Origin: Agrobacterium arsenijevicii
GTDB lineage: Bacteria > Pseudomonadota > Alphaproteobacteria > Rhizobiales > Rhizobiaceae
NCBI GenBank assembly: GCA_000949895.1
Contig: JWIT01000020.1
Coordinates: 17,413-81,412 of the forward strand
DNA length: 64,000 nucleotides
Reading direction: 5' to 3'
Shown: one piece after another, positions 8,538 through 17,244 of the stretch
How the letters are laid out: each line of letters starts with the position of its first letter
How positions within the stretch are numbered: the stretch's first letter is position 1
Program-made: the position numbers and the translations under genes
The notes under the pieces: model-generated
Database searches by the model: none
What the model was told of the DNA's origin: nothing
The model's input: the letters and a program-made list of their open reading frames with translations, nothing else

Positions 8538-8666
8538 GGCGCAATTGCCCTGCCGCTCGAGCTCTCCCCACAACAGAACATCGCGCTGGTGTCGGCTGTC
8601 GTCGAAGAACGCCTCCTCGCCAAAGGCATGGTTGCCGACTGGGTGTTGCATCATGCGCCCGGCAAT
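8538..8666 (+). pseudogene. traA: Remnant of a TraA/MobA-type conjugative relaxase
   Basis: One plus-strand frame encodes about 43 residues containing ALPLELSPQQNIALV and then AKGMVADWVLHHAPGN. This is the conserved segment of the MobA/MobL relaxase domain of rhizobial TraA proteins, in which ALPLELT..QNIALV leads to KGMVADWVYHDAPGNPHVH. The match breaks off exactly where the metal-binding PHxH histidines should follow, and the flanking frames carry no further relaxase sequence. The intact protein exceeds 1,000 residues, so this is a small decayed fragment. It implies that conjugative transfer DNA once lay here. Confidence 0.65.
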
Positions 8667-8754
8667 CGCCGCCGAGGGCCTTTATCTTCGCTGTGGGACA
8701 GCTTGTTTCCGGATGGGCGTCAGCCGAAGTGAAAGTCGCGGCTCCCGTATGAAC

Positions 8755-8770
8755 TTACAATTTATTGTAA
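8755..8770. promoter_or_regulatory. Inverted repeat upstream of the oligopeptide operon
   Basis: TTACAAT and ATTGTAA form a perfect seven-base inverted repeat separated by two bases. It lies about 60 bases before the binding-protein start at 8833, in AT-rich sequence. The position suits an operator or promoter element of the operon. No cognate regulator can be named; the PAS-LuxR gene downstream of the operon is one candidate. Confidence 0.35.
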
Positions 8771-8832
8771 TTGCGCTTCGGAGCAATTTGGCCTTGTTTA
8801 TGGAATCAAAATACTCACGGGGAGAGAAAACA

Positions 8833-10428
8833 ATGTCGATAACAACAACAACTCGCGCCACTCTGCTGGTAGGATCGCTTCTGATTGGCGCCAGTTCCGC
8901 ACTTGCAGAAACAGTTCTGCACCGCGGCAATGCCGGGGAACCGCAGACGCTCGATCAGGCACAGACCTCAATCAACATCGAAGCCTTTATCCTGAAAGAC
9001 CTTTATGAAGGTCTCACCATTTACGATGCTGCCGGCAAGATCATTCCCGGTACGGCAGAAAGCTGGACGCTGTCTGAGGATGGCACAGTCTACACGTTCA
9101 AACTGCGTGCGGATGCGAAGTGGTCGGATGGCGCTCCGGTAACGGCTGGAGATTTTGTTTTCTCCTACCAGCGCGTCGAGGACCCGAAGACCGCCGCAAA
9201 ATATGCGAACATTCTTTACCCGATCAAGAACGCCGAAAAGATCAACAAGGGCGAAACTCCCGTTGAACAGCTTGGCGTCAAGGCGGTGGATGACAAGACA
9301 CTTGAGATCACGCTAGAGCGCCCGACACCTTTCTTCCTTGAGCTCCTCGCTCACCAGGCGGCTCTGCCAATCTCGAAGGCGAGCTTTGAGAAGAACGGCA
9401 CCAACTTCGTAAAGCCGGGCGTTATGGTCTCGAATGGTGCATACAAGCTCGAAGCGCATGTCCCGAATGACAGCTTGACGGTCGTCAAGAACACCAGTTT
9501 CTGGGATGCATCGAACACCAAGATCGATAAGGTCATCTTCTACCCAGTGGATGACCAGGCCGCATCCGTTCGTCGTTTCGAAGCGAAGGAAATGGACCTC
9601 GCTTACAATTTTTCCGCAGATCAGATCGACCGTCTGCGCAAGGCCTATGGTGAACAGGTTCACGTTTCGCCGACGCTTGCGACCTACTATTATACCTTCG
9701 ATACCCGCGAAGCCCCGTATAACGACGTCCGTGTCCGCCAAGCCCTGTCGATGGCGGTGGACCGCGACTTCCTCGCCAAGGAAATCTACAGCGGCTCTCA
9801 GGTTCCCGCCTATTCCATGGTTCCTCCGGGCATGGCCTCCTACGGCGAGCCCGCTAAAGCCGATTTTGCGACGCTGTCGCAGCTTGATCGCGAAGACGAG
9901 GCCCTCAAACTTATGAAGGAAGCCGGTTACGGCGAGGGCGGCAAGCCGCTTTCCATCGAAATCCGCTACAACACCAACCCGAACCATGAACGCGTCGCAA
10001 CGGCTATTGCGGATATGTGGAAGAACACATTCGGCGCGAAGGTGTCGCTGGTGAACCTCGACGTCGCCTCGCACTATGGCTATCTGCAGGAAGGCGGCAA
10101 ATTCAACGTGGCGCGTGCCGGGTGGGTTGCCGACTATGCGGATGCGGAAAACTTCCTCGCCCTTTCCATATCCTCCAACAAGACCTTCAACTACTCGAAG
10201 TTCAACAACGCCGAATATGACGCGCTGATGAAGAAGTCATATGACGAAAAGGATCCTGCAGCTCGCTCCAAGCTGCTGCATGAGGCAGAAACCATCCTCA
10301 TGAAAGAACAGCCGGTTGCTCCGCTTCTGACGCAGGCAGACCTGTGGCTGGTTTCCAACCGCGTCAAGGGTTGGGAAGACAATGCTGCTAACGAACACCT
10401 CAGCCGCTTCCTGAGCGTTTCCGAATAA
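8833..10428 (+). CDS. Oligopeptide ABC transporter substrate-binding protein (OppA-like)
   Basis: A 531-residue periplasmic binding protein of the SBP_bac_5 family. The ATG at 8833 follows GGGGAGAG and starts a signal peptide (TTRATLLVGSLLIGASSALA, cleavage near residue 25). Typical OppA features follow: LHRGNAGEPQTLDQAQTS, AESWTLSEDGTVYTFKLR, and NDVRVRQALSMAVDRDFLAK. The frame is open further upstream, but that extension overlaps the relaxase remnant and lacks a signal peptide at its start. The protein captures peptides for the inner-membrane complex encoded immediately downstream, and is the first gene of a four-gene operon. OppA rather than DppA is favoured by the LHRGN..EPQTLD start. Confidence 0.92.
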   Translation: MSITTTTRATLLVGSLLIGASSALAETVLHRGNAGEPQTLDQAQTSINIEAFILKDLYEGLTIYDAAGKIIPGTAESWTLSEDGTVYTFKLRADAKWSDGAPVTAGDFVFSYQRVEDPKTAAKYANILYPIKNAEKINKGETPVEQLGVKAVDDKTLEITLERPTPFFLELLAHQAALPISKASFEKNGTNFVKPGVMVSNGAYKLEAHVPNDSLTVVKNTSFWDASNTKIDKVIFYPVDDQAASVRRFEAKEMDLAYNFSADQIDRLRKAYGEQVHVSPTLATYYYTFDTREAPYNDVRVRQALSMAVDRDFLAKEIYSGSQVPAYSMVPPGMASYGEPAKADFATLSQLDREDEALKLMKEAGYGEGGKPLSIEIRYNTNPNHERVATAIADMWKNTFGAKVSLVNLDVASHYGYLQEGGKFNVARAGWVADYADAENFLALSISSNKTFNYSKFNNAEYDALMKKSYDEKDPAARSKLLHEAETILMKEQPVAPLLTQADLWLVSNRVKGWEDNAANEHLSRFLSVSE

Positions 10429-10480
10429 GCAGTGCCGGCACGGTGGCTGACACCACCGTGCCATGCCGGAGCCCGAAGCC

Positions 10481-11404
10481 ATGATCTTGTTTATTCTGCG
10501 CCGTTTGGCGAGCGCCGTGCCGACTTTGTTTATCGTCGTCACGATTTCGTTTTTCCTGATGCGTTTTGCACCGGGCGGTCCGTTCAACCTCGAACGCCCC
10601 CTGCCGCCGCAGACCATGGAAAACCTGATGAGAACCTATCATCTGGATGAGCCATTGTGGCGCCAGTATCTCATCTATCTCGGCAATGCCGTCACCGGCG
10701 ATTTCGGTCCGAGCTACATCTACAAGGACAATACCGTCGCCCAGTTGATCGGCAAGGGTCTGCCTTATTCGCTGGAGCTCGGTTGTTATGCTCTTTTGCT
10801 GGCGCTGGTCGGCGGCATTCTTGCCGGCACCTTTGCCGCGCTCAGGCAGAATAGCGCCTTCGATTTCTCTATCATGTCCGTCTCGACCGTCGGCATCACC
10901 GTGCCGAACTTCGTTGTCGCGCCTGTTCTTACGCTGATCTTCGCCGTGTTGCTCGGGCTTCTGCCCGCGGGCAGCTGGGGTGATGGATCGCTGCGATATC
11001 TCGTTCTTCCGATGATCGCGCTGGCTTTGCCGCAGCTTGCGGTCATCGCGCGTCTGACACGTGGTGCGATGATCGAGGCTCTGCGAATGGACCATATCCG
11101 CACCGCCAGGGCTTATGGCCTTCCAGCGCGCAGCGTGGTGGTGGTTCACGCCATGCGGGCGGCGATGTTGCCGGTCGTTTCCTATCTGGCGCCATGCGCC
11201 GCAGCGCTGCTGACGGGCTCGGCGGTCATCGAGACGATCTTCACCATTCCCGGTGTCGGCCGCTACTTCGTTCTTGGCGCCATCAATCGTGACTACACGC
11301 TGGTCATGGGAACCGTCGTTCTCGTCGCCATTTTCGTCATCCTGTTCAATCTCGTGGTCGATATTCTCTACGGCCTGCTCGATCCGAGGGTCAGACATGA
11401 CTGA
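10481..11404 (+). CDS. Oligopeptide ABC transporter permease (OppB-like)
   Basis: A 307-residue inner-membrane permease with six predicted helices. The N-terminus MILFILRRLASAVPTLFIVVTISFF and the PGGPF motif are typical of OppB/DppB proteins. The region ARAYGLPARSVVVVHAMRAA is the EAA loop that contacts the ATPase, and TIFTIPGVGRYFV is the conserved C-terminal signature. The ATG at 10481 matches the family start; an in-frame ATG 18 bases upstream is less likely. The last eight bases overlap the next permease gene, showing tight coupling. Confidence 0.92.
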   Translation: MILFILRRLASAVPTLFIVVTISFFLMRFAPGGPFNLERPLPPQTMENLMRTYHLDEPLWRQYLIYLGNAVTGDFGPSYIYKDNTVAQLIGKGLPYSLELGCYALLLALVGGILAGTFAALRQNSAFDFSIMSVSTVGITVPNFVVAPVLTLIFAVLLGLLPAGSWGDGSLRYLVLPMIALALPQLAVIARLTRGAMIEALRMDHIRTARAYGLPARSVVVVHAMRAAMLPVVSYLAPCAAALLTGSAVIETIFTIPGVGRYFVLGAINRDYTLVMGTVVLVAIFVILFNLVVDILYGLLDPRVRHD

Positions 11405-12524
11405 TATCTCCGGCAACATAGCCCCTCAATCGGTGAAAAGCCGAAGCCTGTTCCAGCTTGCAGCCCTGCGTTTCAGACGAAACAAGGCCGCCATGGCTGG
11501 CTCCATCATGCTCGTGCTGATCACACTGTTCTCGTTTATCGGCCCGCATTTCCTCACGCACACCTACGATCAGGTGTTTTCGTCCTATGTCTCCGTCGCG
11601 CCAAGCCTCGAGCCGCGCCCGGACGTCAACAACCTCCAGAGCGTCATGGAAGGTGTGGCAGGCCGCGCCCGCGTGGAGCTGAAGGAGTTTTCCGTCGAAG
11701 GGCAGACCTTCACCGCAACCGTCACCTCCAGCGGCCCGATTGACCCGCGCACGACACGTTATTTCGACCGCGCCAACGAATTCGAAAACACGAAGGTCGT
11801 TGCAACGGAAGATGATGGTCGAACGCTGAAGCTGGAAGGCGATGTAAACCGCGAATACTTCTTCTTCGGCACGGATTCGAACGGTCGCGATATGCTGGCC
11901 CGCGTCATGCTGGGCGGTCAAATCTCCATCGCCGTCGGCATTCTCGCCAGTCTCGTTTCGCTCGGCATCGGCGTTCTCTACGGCGCAACGGCGGGATACA
12001 TCGGCGGGCGCGTCGACAATGTGATGATGCGTTTCGTCGAAATCCTCTATTCGCTGCCCTTCGTCTTTCTGGTTGTCGTTCTGGTGGTCTTTTTCGGCCG
12101 CAGCTTCATCCTGATCTTTCTGGTCATCGGCGCGGTGGAATGGCTGGATATGGCGCGTATCGTGCGTGGCCAGACGCTTGCCTTGAAACGACGGGAATTT
12201 GTAAGCGCCGCCCAGGCCCTGGGTTTGAGCGACTGGCAGATCATCCGCCGTCACATCATCCCCAACACCATTGGCCCGGTGGTCGTGTTCGTCACGGTTG
12301 TCGTACCCAAAGTCATTCTTCTGGAAAGCTTCCTATCCTTCCTAGGTCTTGGCGTGCAGGCGCCATTGACGAGCTGGGGTGCGCTGATTTCCGAAGGTGC
12401 CAACAATATCCAATCGGCCCCGTGGCTGCTGATATTCCCGGCGATCTTCTTCGTGCTGACCCTGTTTTCGCTGAATTTTGTGGGCGACGGGTTGCGTGAT
12501 GCACTCGATCCCAAGGATCGTTGA
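11397..12524 (+). CDS. Oligopeptide ABC transporter permease (OppC-like) with periplasmic insertion
   Basis: A 375-residue permease that pairs with the OppB-like subunit. Its start overlaps the preceding gene by eight bases. After the first helix there is an unusually long hydrophilic segment of roughly 75 residues (about 50-150, including VAGRARVELKEFSVEGQTF) before the FFGTDSNGRDMLARVMLGG motif. Most OppC/DppC proteins are about 300 residues, so the extra length sits in the periplasmic loop. The EAA loop (SAAQALGLSDWQIIRRHIIPN) and VGDGLRDALDP end are normal. Confidence 0.92.
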   Translation: MTDISGNIAPQSVKSRSLFQLAALRFRRNKAAMAGSIMLVLITLFSFIGPHFLTHTYDQVFSSYVSVAPSLEPRPDVNNLQSVMEGVAGRARVELKEFSVEGQTFTATVTSSGPIDPRTTRYFDRANEFENTKVVATEDDGRTLKLEGDVNREYFFFGTDSNGRDMLARVMLGGQISIAVGILASLVSLGIGVLYGATAGYIGGRVDNVMMRFVEILYSLPFVFLVVVLVVFFGRSFILIFLVIGAVEWLDMARIVRGQTLALKRREFVSAAQALGLSDWQIIRRHIIPNTIGPVVVFVTVVVPKVILLESFLSFLGLGVQAPLTSWGALISEGANNIQSAPWLLIFPAIFFVLTLFSLNFVGDGLRDALDPKDR

Positions 12525-12525
12525 C

Positions 12526-14136
12526 ATGAATACGACATCTGAAACCATCCTCACCGTCCGTAATCTCAAGGTCGATTTCACCACGCCTGACGGCACCGTA
12601 AACGCCGTCAAAGGCATCGATCTTGACGTCAAACAGGGTGAAACACTTGCCGTTGTCGGGGAATCCGGTTCCGGCAAAAGCCAGACCATGATGGGCATCA
12701 TGGGATTGCTTGCATCCAACGGTGTCATCCAGGGTTCGGCTAAATATCGTGGACGCGAGTTGATAAACTTGCCGGTCAGCGAGCTGAACAATATCCGCGG
12801 CGCGAAAATCACCATGATTTTCCAGGAGCCGATGACCTCGCTCGATCCTCTCTACAGGATCGGCACGCAGATCGCCGAACCGATCATCCACCATAGGGGT
12901 GGCAGCAAAAAGGAAGCGCGTGCTCGTGTTCTGGAACTCCTGAAGCTTGTCGGAATTCCCGACCCTGAACGGCGTATCGACAGCTATCCGCATGAGCTTT
13001 CCGGTGGTCAGCGACAGCGCGTCATGATCGCCATGGCTCTCGCGAACGAGCCGGACATTTTGATTGCGGATGAGCCAACCACTGCACTTGACGTGACGAT
13101 ACAGGCGCAGATCCTCGACCTTCTGAAGTCGTTGCAGCAACGCTTCGGCATGGCCATCGTTCTGATCACGCACGATCTCGGCGTCGTCCGTCATTTCGCC
13201 GATCGCGTCGCTGTCATGCGCCACGGGGAGATTGTCGAATCCGGCACGACGGAAGATATCTTCGAGCGCCCGCAGGCGGACTACACCAGGATGCTTCTCG
13301 ATGCAGAACCCAGCGGGCACAAACCATCGGTAGGCGACGAGGCGCCGGTCGTCCTGTCCGGCCAGAACGTGACGGTCGATTATAAAATTCCGGGTGGCTT
13401 CCTGTCGAAGTCGAGCCATTTTCGGGCTGTCGACAGCGTCAATGTCAACCTTCGCCAGGGACAGACCATCGGTATCGTCGGTGAATCCGGATCGGGCAAG
13501 TCAACACTCGGCCGCGCGCTTCTGCGCCTTGCACATGCAAACGGCCGCATTTTCTTTGGCAAGACGGAAATCACCGGTCTTGACCGAAAGGCCATGCGGC
13601 CGTTGCGGCGGCATTTGCAGCTGGTGTTTCAGGACCCCTACGGCTCGCTTTCGCCAAGACAGACAGTCGGAGAGATAATCACTGAAGGTCTGTTCGTACA
13701 CGAGCAACAGCTGAGCCGACCGGAGCGGGACAAGCGGGCAATCGAAGCACTGAAAGAAGTCGGTCTCGATCCGGCCGCCCGCAACCGCTACCCTCACGAG
13801 TTTTCAGGCGGACAACGTCAGCGTATCGCAATTGCCCGCGCGATCATCCTCAAGCCCGAGGTCGTCATTCTTGACGAACCTACATCTGCGCTGGACCGAT
13901 CCGTTCAAGGACAGGTTATCGACCTGCTGCGTGATCTGCAGAAGGCGCATGGCCTCTCTTACATCTTCATTAGCCACGACCTTTCTGTCATCAAGGCTAT
14001 TTCGGATTACGTCATCGTCATGAGAAACGGGAAGATTGTGGAGGAGGGAGAAACGGACGCCATATTCACGAGGCCGACGGCTGAATATACCGAAACACTC
14101 ATCAAGTCAGCGTTTTCAGCGGAAGTGACACCATAG
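12526..14136 (+). CDS. Oligopeptide ABC transporter ATP-binding protein, OppD-OppF fusion
   Basis: A 536-residue cytoplasmic ATPase with two complete nucleotide-binding domains in one chain. Walker A motifs are GESGSGKS at residues 45-52 and again at about 319-326. Signatures are LSGGQRQR and FSGGQRQR, and Walker B regions are ADEPTTALD and LDEPTSALD. The oligopeptide-type extension after each domain (HGEIVESGTTEDIFERP, NGKIVEEGETDAIFTRP) is present. It starts one base after the OppC stop and completes the transporter, supplying both ATPase subunits. Fusions of this type are common in Rhizobiales. Confidence 0.93.
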   Translation: MNTTSETILTVRNLKVDFTTPDGTVNAVKGIDLDVKQGETLAVVGESGSGKSQTMMGIMGLLASNGVIQGSAKYRGRELINLPVSELNNIRGAKITMIFQEPMTSLDPLYRIGTQIAEPIIHHRGGSKKEARARVLELLKLVGIPDPERRIDSYPHELSGGQRQRVMIAMALANEPDILIADEPTTALDVTIQAQILDLLKSLQQRFGMAIVLITHDLGVVRHFADRVAVMRHGEIVESGTTEDIFERPQADYTRMLLDAEPSGHKPSVGDEAPVVLSGQNVTVDYKIPGGFLSKSSHFRAVDSVNVNLRQGQTIGIVGESGSGKSTLGRALLRLAHANGRIFFGKTEITGLDRKAMRPLRRHLQLVFQDPYGSLSPRQTVGEIITEGLFVHEQQLSRPERDKRAIEALKEVGLDPAARNRYPHEFSGGQRQRIAIARAIILKPEVVILDEPTSALDRSVQGQVIDLLRDLQKAHGLSYIFISHDLSVIKAISDYVIVMRNGKIVEEGETDAIFTRPTAEYTETLIKSAFSAEVTP

Positions 14137-14141
14137 ACTAT

Positions 14142-14160
14142 CGCCCGGCCGCGCCGGGCG
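14142..14160 (+). terminator. Hairpin after the oligopeptide operon
   Basis: CGCCCGG and CCGGGCG form a seven-base GC-only stem with a five-base loop, six bases after the last stop of the operon. No clear T-run follows, so it may act as a transcript-end stabilising hairpin or a weak terminator rather than a classical intrinsic terminator. Confidence 0.5.
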
Positions 14161-14379
14161 CTCTCTGGCTCTGTTACGGAAAAATCCGATTGTTGGGCGA
14201 AGTCTTATTATTCCGCGGCCACGCAAGATTTGCGTGAGTTGTACCAACGTCCTGGTTTGAAATCGAATCCGGTCACAGACGCGCCTGCCGCATTTCACGC
14301 CCTCCCCTTACCGTCCCTGCAACACTTGGCGAAACCGCGCGTTATAAGGGGCAGAAACTATCAAAATGCCGGGGGCAAC

Positions 14380-15858
14380 ATGGACGACAAGGTGAGCATT
14401 CCGAGGATCAACCGGCTCGTGTTGCAAAACCTCATAGCGGGCCTCAGTGACGGGTTGATCCTGCTCGAAAGCGACGGAACAATCACCTGGGCCAACAAAG
14501 CGGCACTTCAGATGCACCGTATTGAGACCATGCCGGAGCTTGGCGAGGATGCCGCTGCCTACCGCCGAAATTTCACGCTTCGATATCGCAACAACCATCT
14601 TCTCGATGAAGGGCAATATCCGCTGGAACGACTTCTGGCGGGCGAAACTTTCGAAGATGTGACGGTGCAGATATCGCCGAGTGGCGATGAAACGGATTGC
14701 TGGATCCACACGGTACGCGGCCTCATTCTTGAAGATGCCGGTGCAAAACCGGACGTTCTCGTGCTGATTATCCGGGACGAAACGCCGCGTTTCGAGGCCG
14801 AGGCACGCTTCGAGAGCGCCTTCAACGCCAATCCCGCACCGGGGCTGATATGCCGGCTGGAGGACAAGCGCTTCATCCGCGCCAATCAGGGTTTTCTTGA
14901 AATGACGGGGTTCAGCCGTGAAGAGATCATCGGTATCAGTGTCGAGGAACTCGGCCTGTTTTCCGAATGCGACACCGGTGAGGACGCACTGACGAAGCTG
15001 TATGACGGCCGGCTTATTCGCCAGCGCGAAGCGCTCATACCCATCCCCGGAGGCGACAGGCTGGTTATCGTCGCTGGCGAAACGATCGCTGTTGCCGAAG
15101 AATCATGCATGCTGTTCACCTTCGCCGATCTGGATGGCCGCCGCAAAGCCCAGAACGCTCTGCGACAAAGCGAGGAACGCTTCTTCAAGTCCTTCCGCCT
15201 GTCCCCTGTTCCGGCAGCGATTTCGAGGCTCGACGACTTCGTGCTGATGGAAGTCAATGACGCGTTTCTGGTCCTTTGCGGGCGCAATGAGGCCGAAGTC
15301 GTGGGCAAGACCGCCAGCGAATTGCGGCTATGGGAGGACACGGGCGCGCGCCGCGACCTCGAAAAGCGGCTGAAGGACAACATCCCCATCCGCGATGAAA
15401 ACATGCGCATGAATCTTGCCGGTGGCGGCATGGCCGAGTGCATCATTTCCGCCGAACGCGCCGAGATCAACGATCAGCTCTGTGTCATCTGGGCGATACA
15501 GGATGTTACGGAGCGGCGCAGAACCGAGAACGAACTGATCGAGGCGATCGAAAGTGTCATGACCGATACATCCTGGTTCAGCCGCACGGTGGTCGAGCGG
15601 CTGGCCGGACTGCGGCAGAACTCGCGTGGCGCAACCTCTTCCACCTCCCTCAAGGATCTGACGGAGCGCGAAGAGCAAATCCTGTCACTGATCTGCGATG
15701 GTTGCAGCGACAAGGAAATGAGCGACAGGCTGAACCTGTCCAAACATACGATCCGCAACCACATCGCCTCGCTCTACGGCAAGATCGGTGTGAACCGCCG
15801 TACCGCCGCCGTTATCTGGGCGCGCGAGCGCGGTTTTACCGGCCGGAAGGAAAAATAA
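14380..15858 (+). CDS. Multi-PAS sensor with LuxR-type DNA-binding domain
   Basis: A 492-residue one-component regulator. The ATG at 14380 has GGGGG just upstream; the frame is open further 5' but that part has no domain. Three PAS-like modules follow in tandem: about residues 15-115 (LIAGLSDGLILLESDGTITWANKAA), 140-255 (FESAFNANPAPGLICR and FIRANQGFLEMTGFSREEIIG) and 265-385 (SFRLSPVPAAISRLDDFVLMEVNDAF). The C-terminal 60 residues are a LuxR/GerE helix-turn-helix (LTEREEQILSLICDGCSDKEM, then LSKHTIRNHIASLYGKIGV). No kinase or receiver domain is present. It lies 240 bases downstream of the peptide operon, which it might regulate, but nothing in the sequence proves that. Confidence 0.88.
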   Translation: MDDKVSIPRINRLVLQNLIAGLSDGLILLESDGTITWANKAALQMHRIETMPELGEDAAAYRRNFTLRYRNNHLLDEGQYPLERLLAGETFEDVTVQISPSGDETDCWIHTVRGLILEDAGAKPDVLVLIIRDETPRFEAEARFESAFNANPAPGLICRLEDKRFIRANQGFLEMTGFSREEIIGISVEELGLFSECDTGEDALTKLYDGRLIRQREALIPIPGGDRLVIVAGETIAVAEESCMLFTFADLDGRRKAQNALRQSEERFFKSFRLSPVPAAISRLDDFVLMEVNDAFLVLCGRNEAEVVGKTASELRLWEDTGARRDLEKRLKDNIPIRDENMRMNLAGGGMAECIISAERAEINDQLCVIWAIQDVTERRRTENELIEAIESVMTDTSWFSRTVVERLAGLRQNSRGATSSTSLKDLTEREEQILSLICDGCSDKEMSDRLNLSKHTIRNHIASLYGKIGVNRRTAAVIWARERGFTGRKEK

Positions 15859-15999
15859 CGGCCGCCTTTACGAAAATAGGTCAGTTAGTACCAGTTCAAC
15901 TAGTAGCTAATGCTCTGCAATGGGCAGTTTTTCCGGCCTACCTTTCCATCATGCCGTTAGCAACAGCGGCGTCGTCTCTAACGATGGAAGGAGTTCGTC

Positions 16000-16179
16000 A
16001 TGGACAATAACCGTATCGAAGGTGTCGCCCGCCAGGCAAAGGGCACGATCAAGGAAGCGGCCGGAAAGATCATCGGCAACGACAGGCTTCAGGCGGAAGG
16101 CAAAGCCGAGAAGCTGGCTGGCCAGGTACAGGAAAAGCTCGGCCAGGCGAAGGACGCCGTCAAAAAAACTCTCAAGTGA
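16000..16179 (+). CDS. CsbD family stress-response protein
   Basis: A 59-residue hydrophilic protein preceded by a good ribosome binding site (GGAAGGAG). The sequence MDNNRIEGVARQAKGTIKEA, then GNDRLQAEGKAEKLAGQVQ, is the typical CsbD pattern of Lys/Ala/Gln-rich amphipathic helices. CsbD proteins are widespread, abundant under general stress or starvation, and of unclear molecular function. It heads a three-gene cassette with a small BON-like protein and a DUF992 protein on the same strand. Confidence 0.9.
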   Translation: MDNNRIEGVARQAKGTIKEAAGKIIGNDRLQAEGKAEKLAGQVQEKLGQAKDAVKKTLK

Positions 16180-16210
16180 ACCACCGATGTTCACGGCAGG
16201 AGGTTTCACC

Positions 16211-16534
16211 ATGATGCTTGCATATGGACCGGACCCGGCGGCAAGCTGCAATCCCCGCGAAGTCAGCCTGTGCGCCGCGCTGCAAGCCGTCATTGCCTAT
16301 GCGGACGGGCAGGAAAAAAGCTCGATCTCCGTCACCTCCGTCGAGGGCCGCATCGTGCTCTCCGGCGAGGTGGAAACACTCTCTGCCTTCGAACGCGCGG
16401 TCATCATCGCAGAATGTTTCGCGTCGCGCCCCATCGTCGCCGATCTGGAGATACGGCAGCGGCCCCACACCTATCTGGATGCACCGTCCCGGCGCATCCA
16501 CCTTGCGAATAACAACAGGAGTGACAAACAATGA
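16211..16534 (+). CDS. Small BON-domain-like protein
   Basis: A 107-residue protein beginning MMLAYGPDPAASCNPRE, after GGAGG at 16199-16203. Residues about 20-90 (SLCAALQAVIAYADGQEK, ISVTSVEGRIVLSGEVETLS, FERAVIIAECFA) match the BON pattern: helix, a strand with a conserved glycine (EGRIVLSGEVE), then a helix. BON domains usually bind phospholipid or other envelope components. No signal peptide is evident, which is unusual for an envelope BON protein. The stop overlaps the next start in ATGA, so it is co-translated with the DUF992 gene. Confidence 0.7.
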   Translation: MMLAYGPDPAASCNPREVSLCAALQAVIAYADGQEKSSISVTSVEGRIVLSGEVETLSAFERAVIIAECFASRPIVADLEIRQRPHTYLDAPSRRIHLANNNRSDKQ

Positions 16535-17037
16535 AGACTTTCGTTCTCGCAACCGCGATTGCAACGCTGGCCCTCGCCCCGATTGCTTCCGCCGAAACGA
16601 AACACGGTGCAAAGCGCACCACGCAAACCGTGCAGAAGGAACGCGTCGGCACGCTGTCCTGCGAAATCGCCGGCGGCGTCGGGCTTGTGGTCGGTTCCAG
16701 CAAGAGCGTTGCCTGCGAGTTCCGCCAGCGCTCCGGCAAGACCGAGCGTTATACCGGCACGATCGGCAAGCTTGGTCTCGATATCGGTGTGACCGGCAAG
16801 ACCTATATGAGCTGGATCGTGCTGAACACCGCAGCCAGCCGGGTGGGTGATGGTGCGTTGAGCGGCGATTATGTCGGCGCTTCCGCAGGCGCCTCTGTCG
16901 GCGTGGGCGTCGGCGCCAATGCACTGATCGGCGGTAATGCCAAGAACTTCGCGCTTCAGCCGCTCAGCGCCGAAGTCGGCACCGGCGTCAACATCGCCGC
17001 GGGTGTCTCGCACCTGCAGTTGAAGCGCGCAGGCTAA
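16531..17037 (+). CDS. DUF992 family exported protein
   Basis: A 168-residue protein with a clear signal peptide (MKTFVLATAIATLALAPIASA). The mature part has the DUF992 hallmarks: VGTLSCEIAGGVGLVVGSSK, CEFRQRSGKTERYTGTIGKLG and a Gly/Ala-rich segment (GASAGASVGVGVGANALIGG). Members are periplasmic proteins of unknown function, found mainly in alphaproteobacteria. It is the last gene of the CsbD-BON cassette and is translationally coupled to the BON-like gene. A strong hairpin follows. Confidence 0.88.
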   Translation: MKTFVLATAIATLALAPIASAETKHGAKRTTQTVQKERVGTLSCEIAGGVGLVVGSSKSVACEFRQRSGKTERYTGTIGKLGLDIGVTGKTYMSWIVLNTAASRVGDGALSGDYVGASAGASVGVGVGANALIGGNAKNFALQPLSAEVGTGVNIAAGVSHLQLKRAG

Positions 17038-17098
17038 ACCAGAAATCCGGCGTCGAGCTTCAACATCGGTTGAAGATTGGTCCCAAGGATCTCGCTCG

Positions 17099-17124
17099 AG
17101 GCCCAGCCCGTCACGGCTGGGCCT
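17099..17124 (+). terminator. Strong hairpin after the DUF992 gene
   Basis: AGGCCCAGCC and GGCTGGGCCT form a perfect ten-base stem around a six-base loop (CGTCAC), about 60 bases after the DUF992 stop. A T-run is missing, but stem length and position make it a likely transcription end for the stress cassette. Confidence 0.6.
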
Positions 17125-17244
17125 GATGGTGCCGAAAACCTCCGGGGGGACGGTACGGTAACTGGCAGGCTGCTGACCGACTACTTCTGGCGGCCTAGCC
17201 CTGCCTCTCCCGGCTTCGCCGAAGCTACTGCCCCTCCCCAAACC

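Noticed and set aside
8535..8560. GGGCGCAATT resembling a rhizobial oriT nick region
   Set aside because: The bases are explained by the relaxase coding remnant (the AIALPLELS segment); no surrounding oriT inverted repeats.
8398..8832. An N-terminal extension of the OppA-like protein by about 145 residues
   Set aside because: It overlaps the relaxase remnant in another frame, is low-complexity, and would place the signal peptide in the middle of the protein; ATG 8833 has a good ribosome binding site.
16172..17241. Long minus-strand frames opposite the CsbD/BON/DUF992 cassette
   Set aside because: Antisense shadows of GC-rich genes; the plus-strand genes have ribosome binding sites, overlaps and known families.
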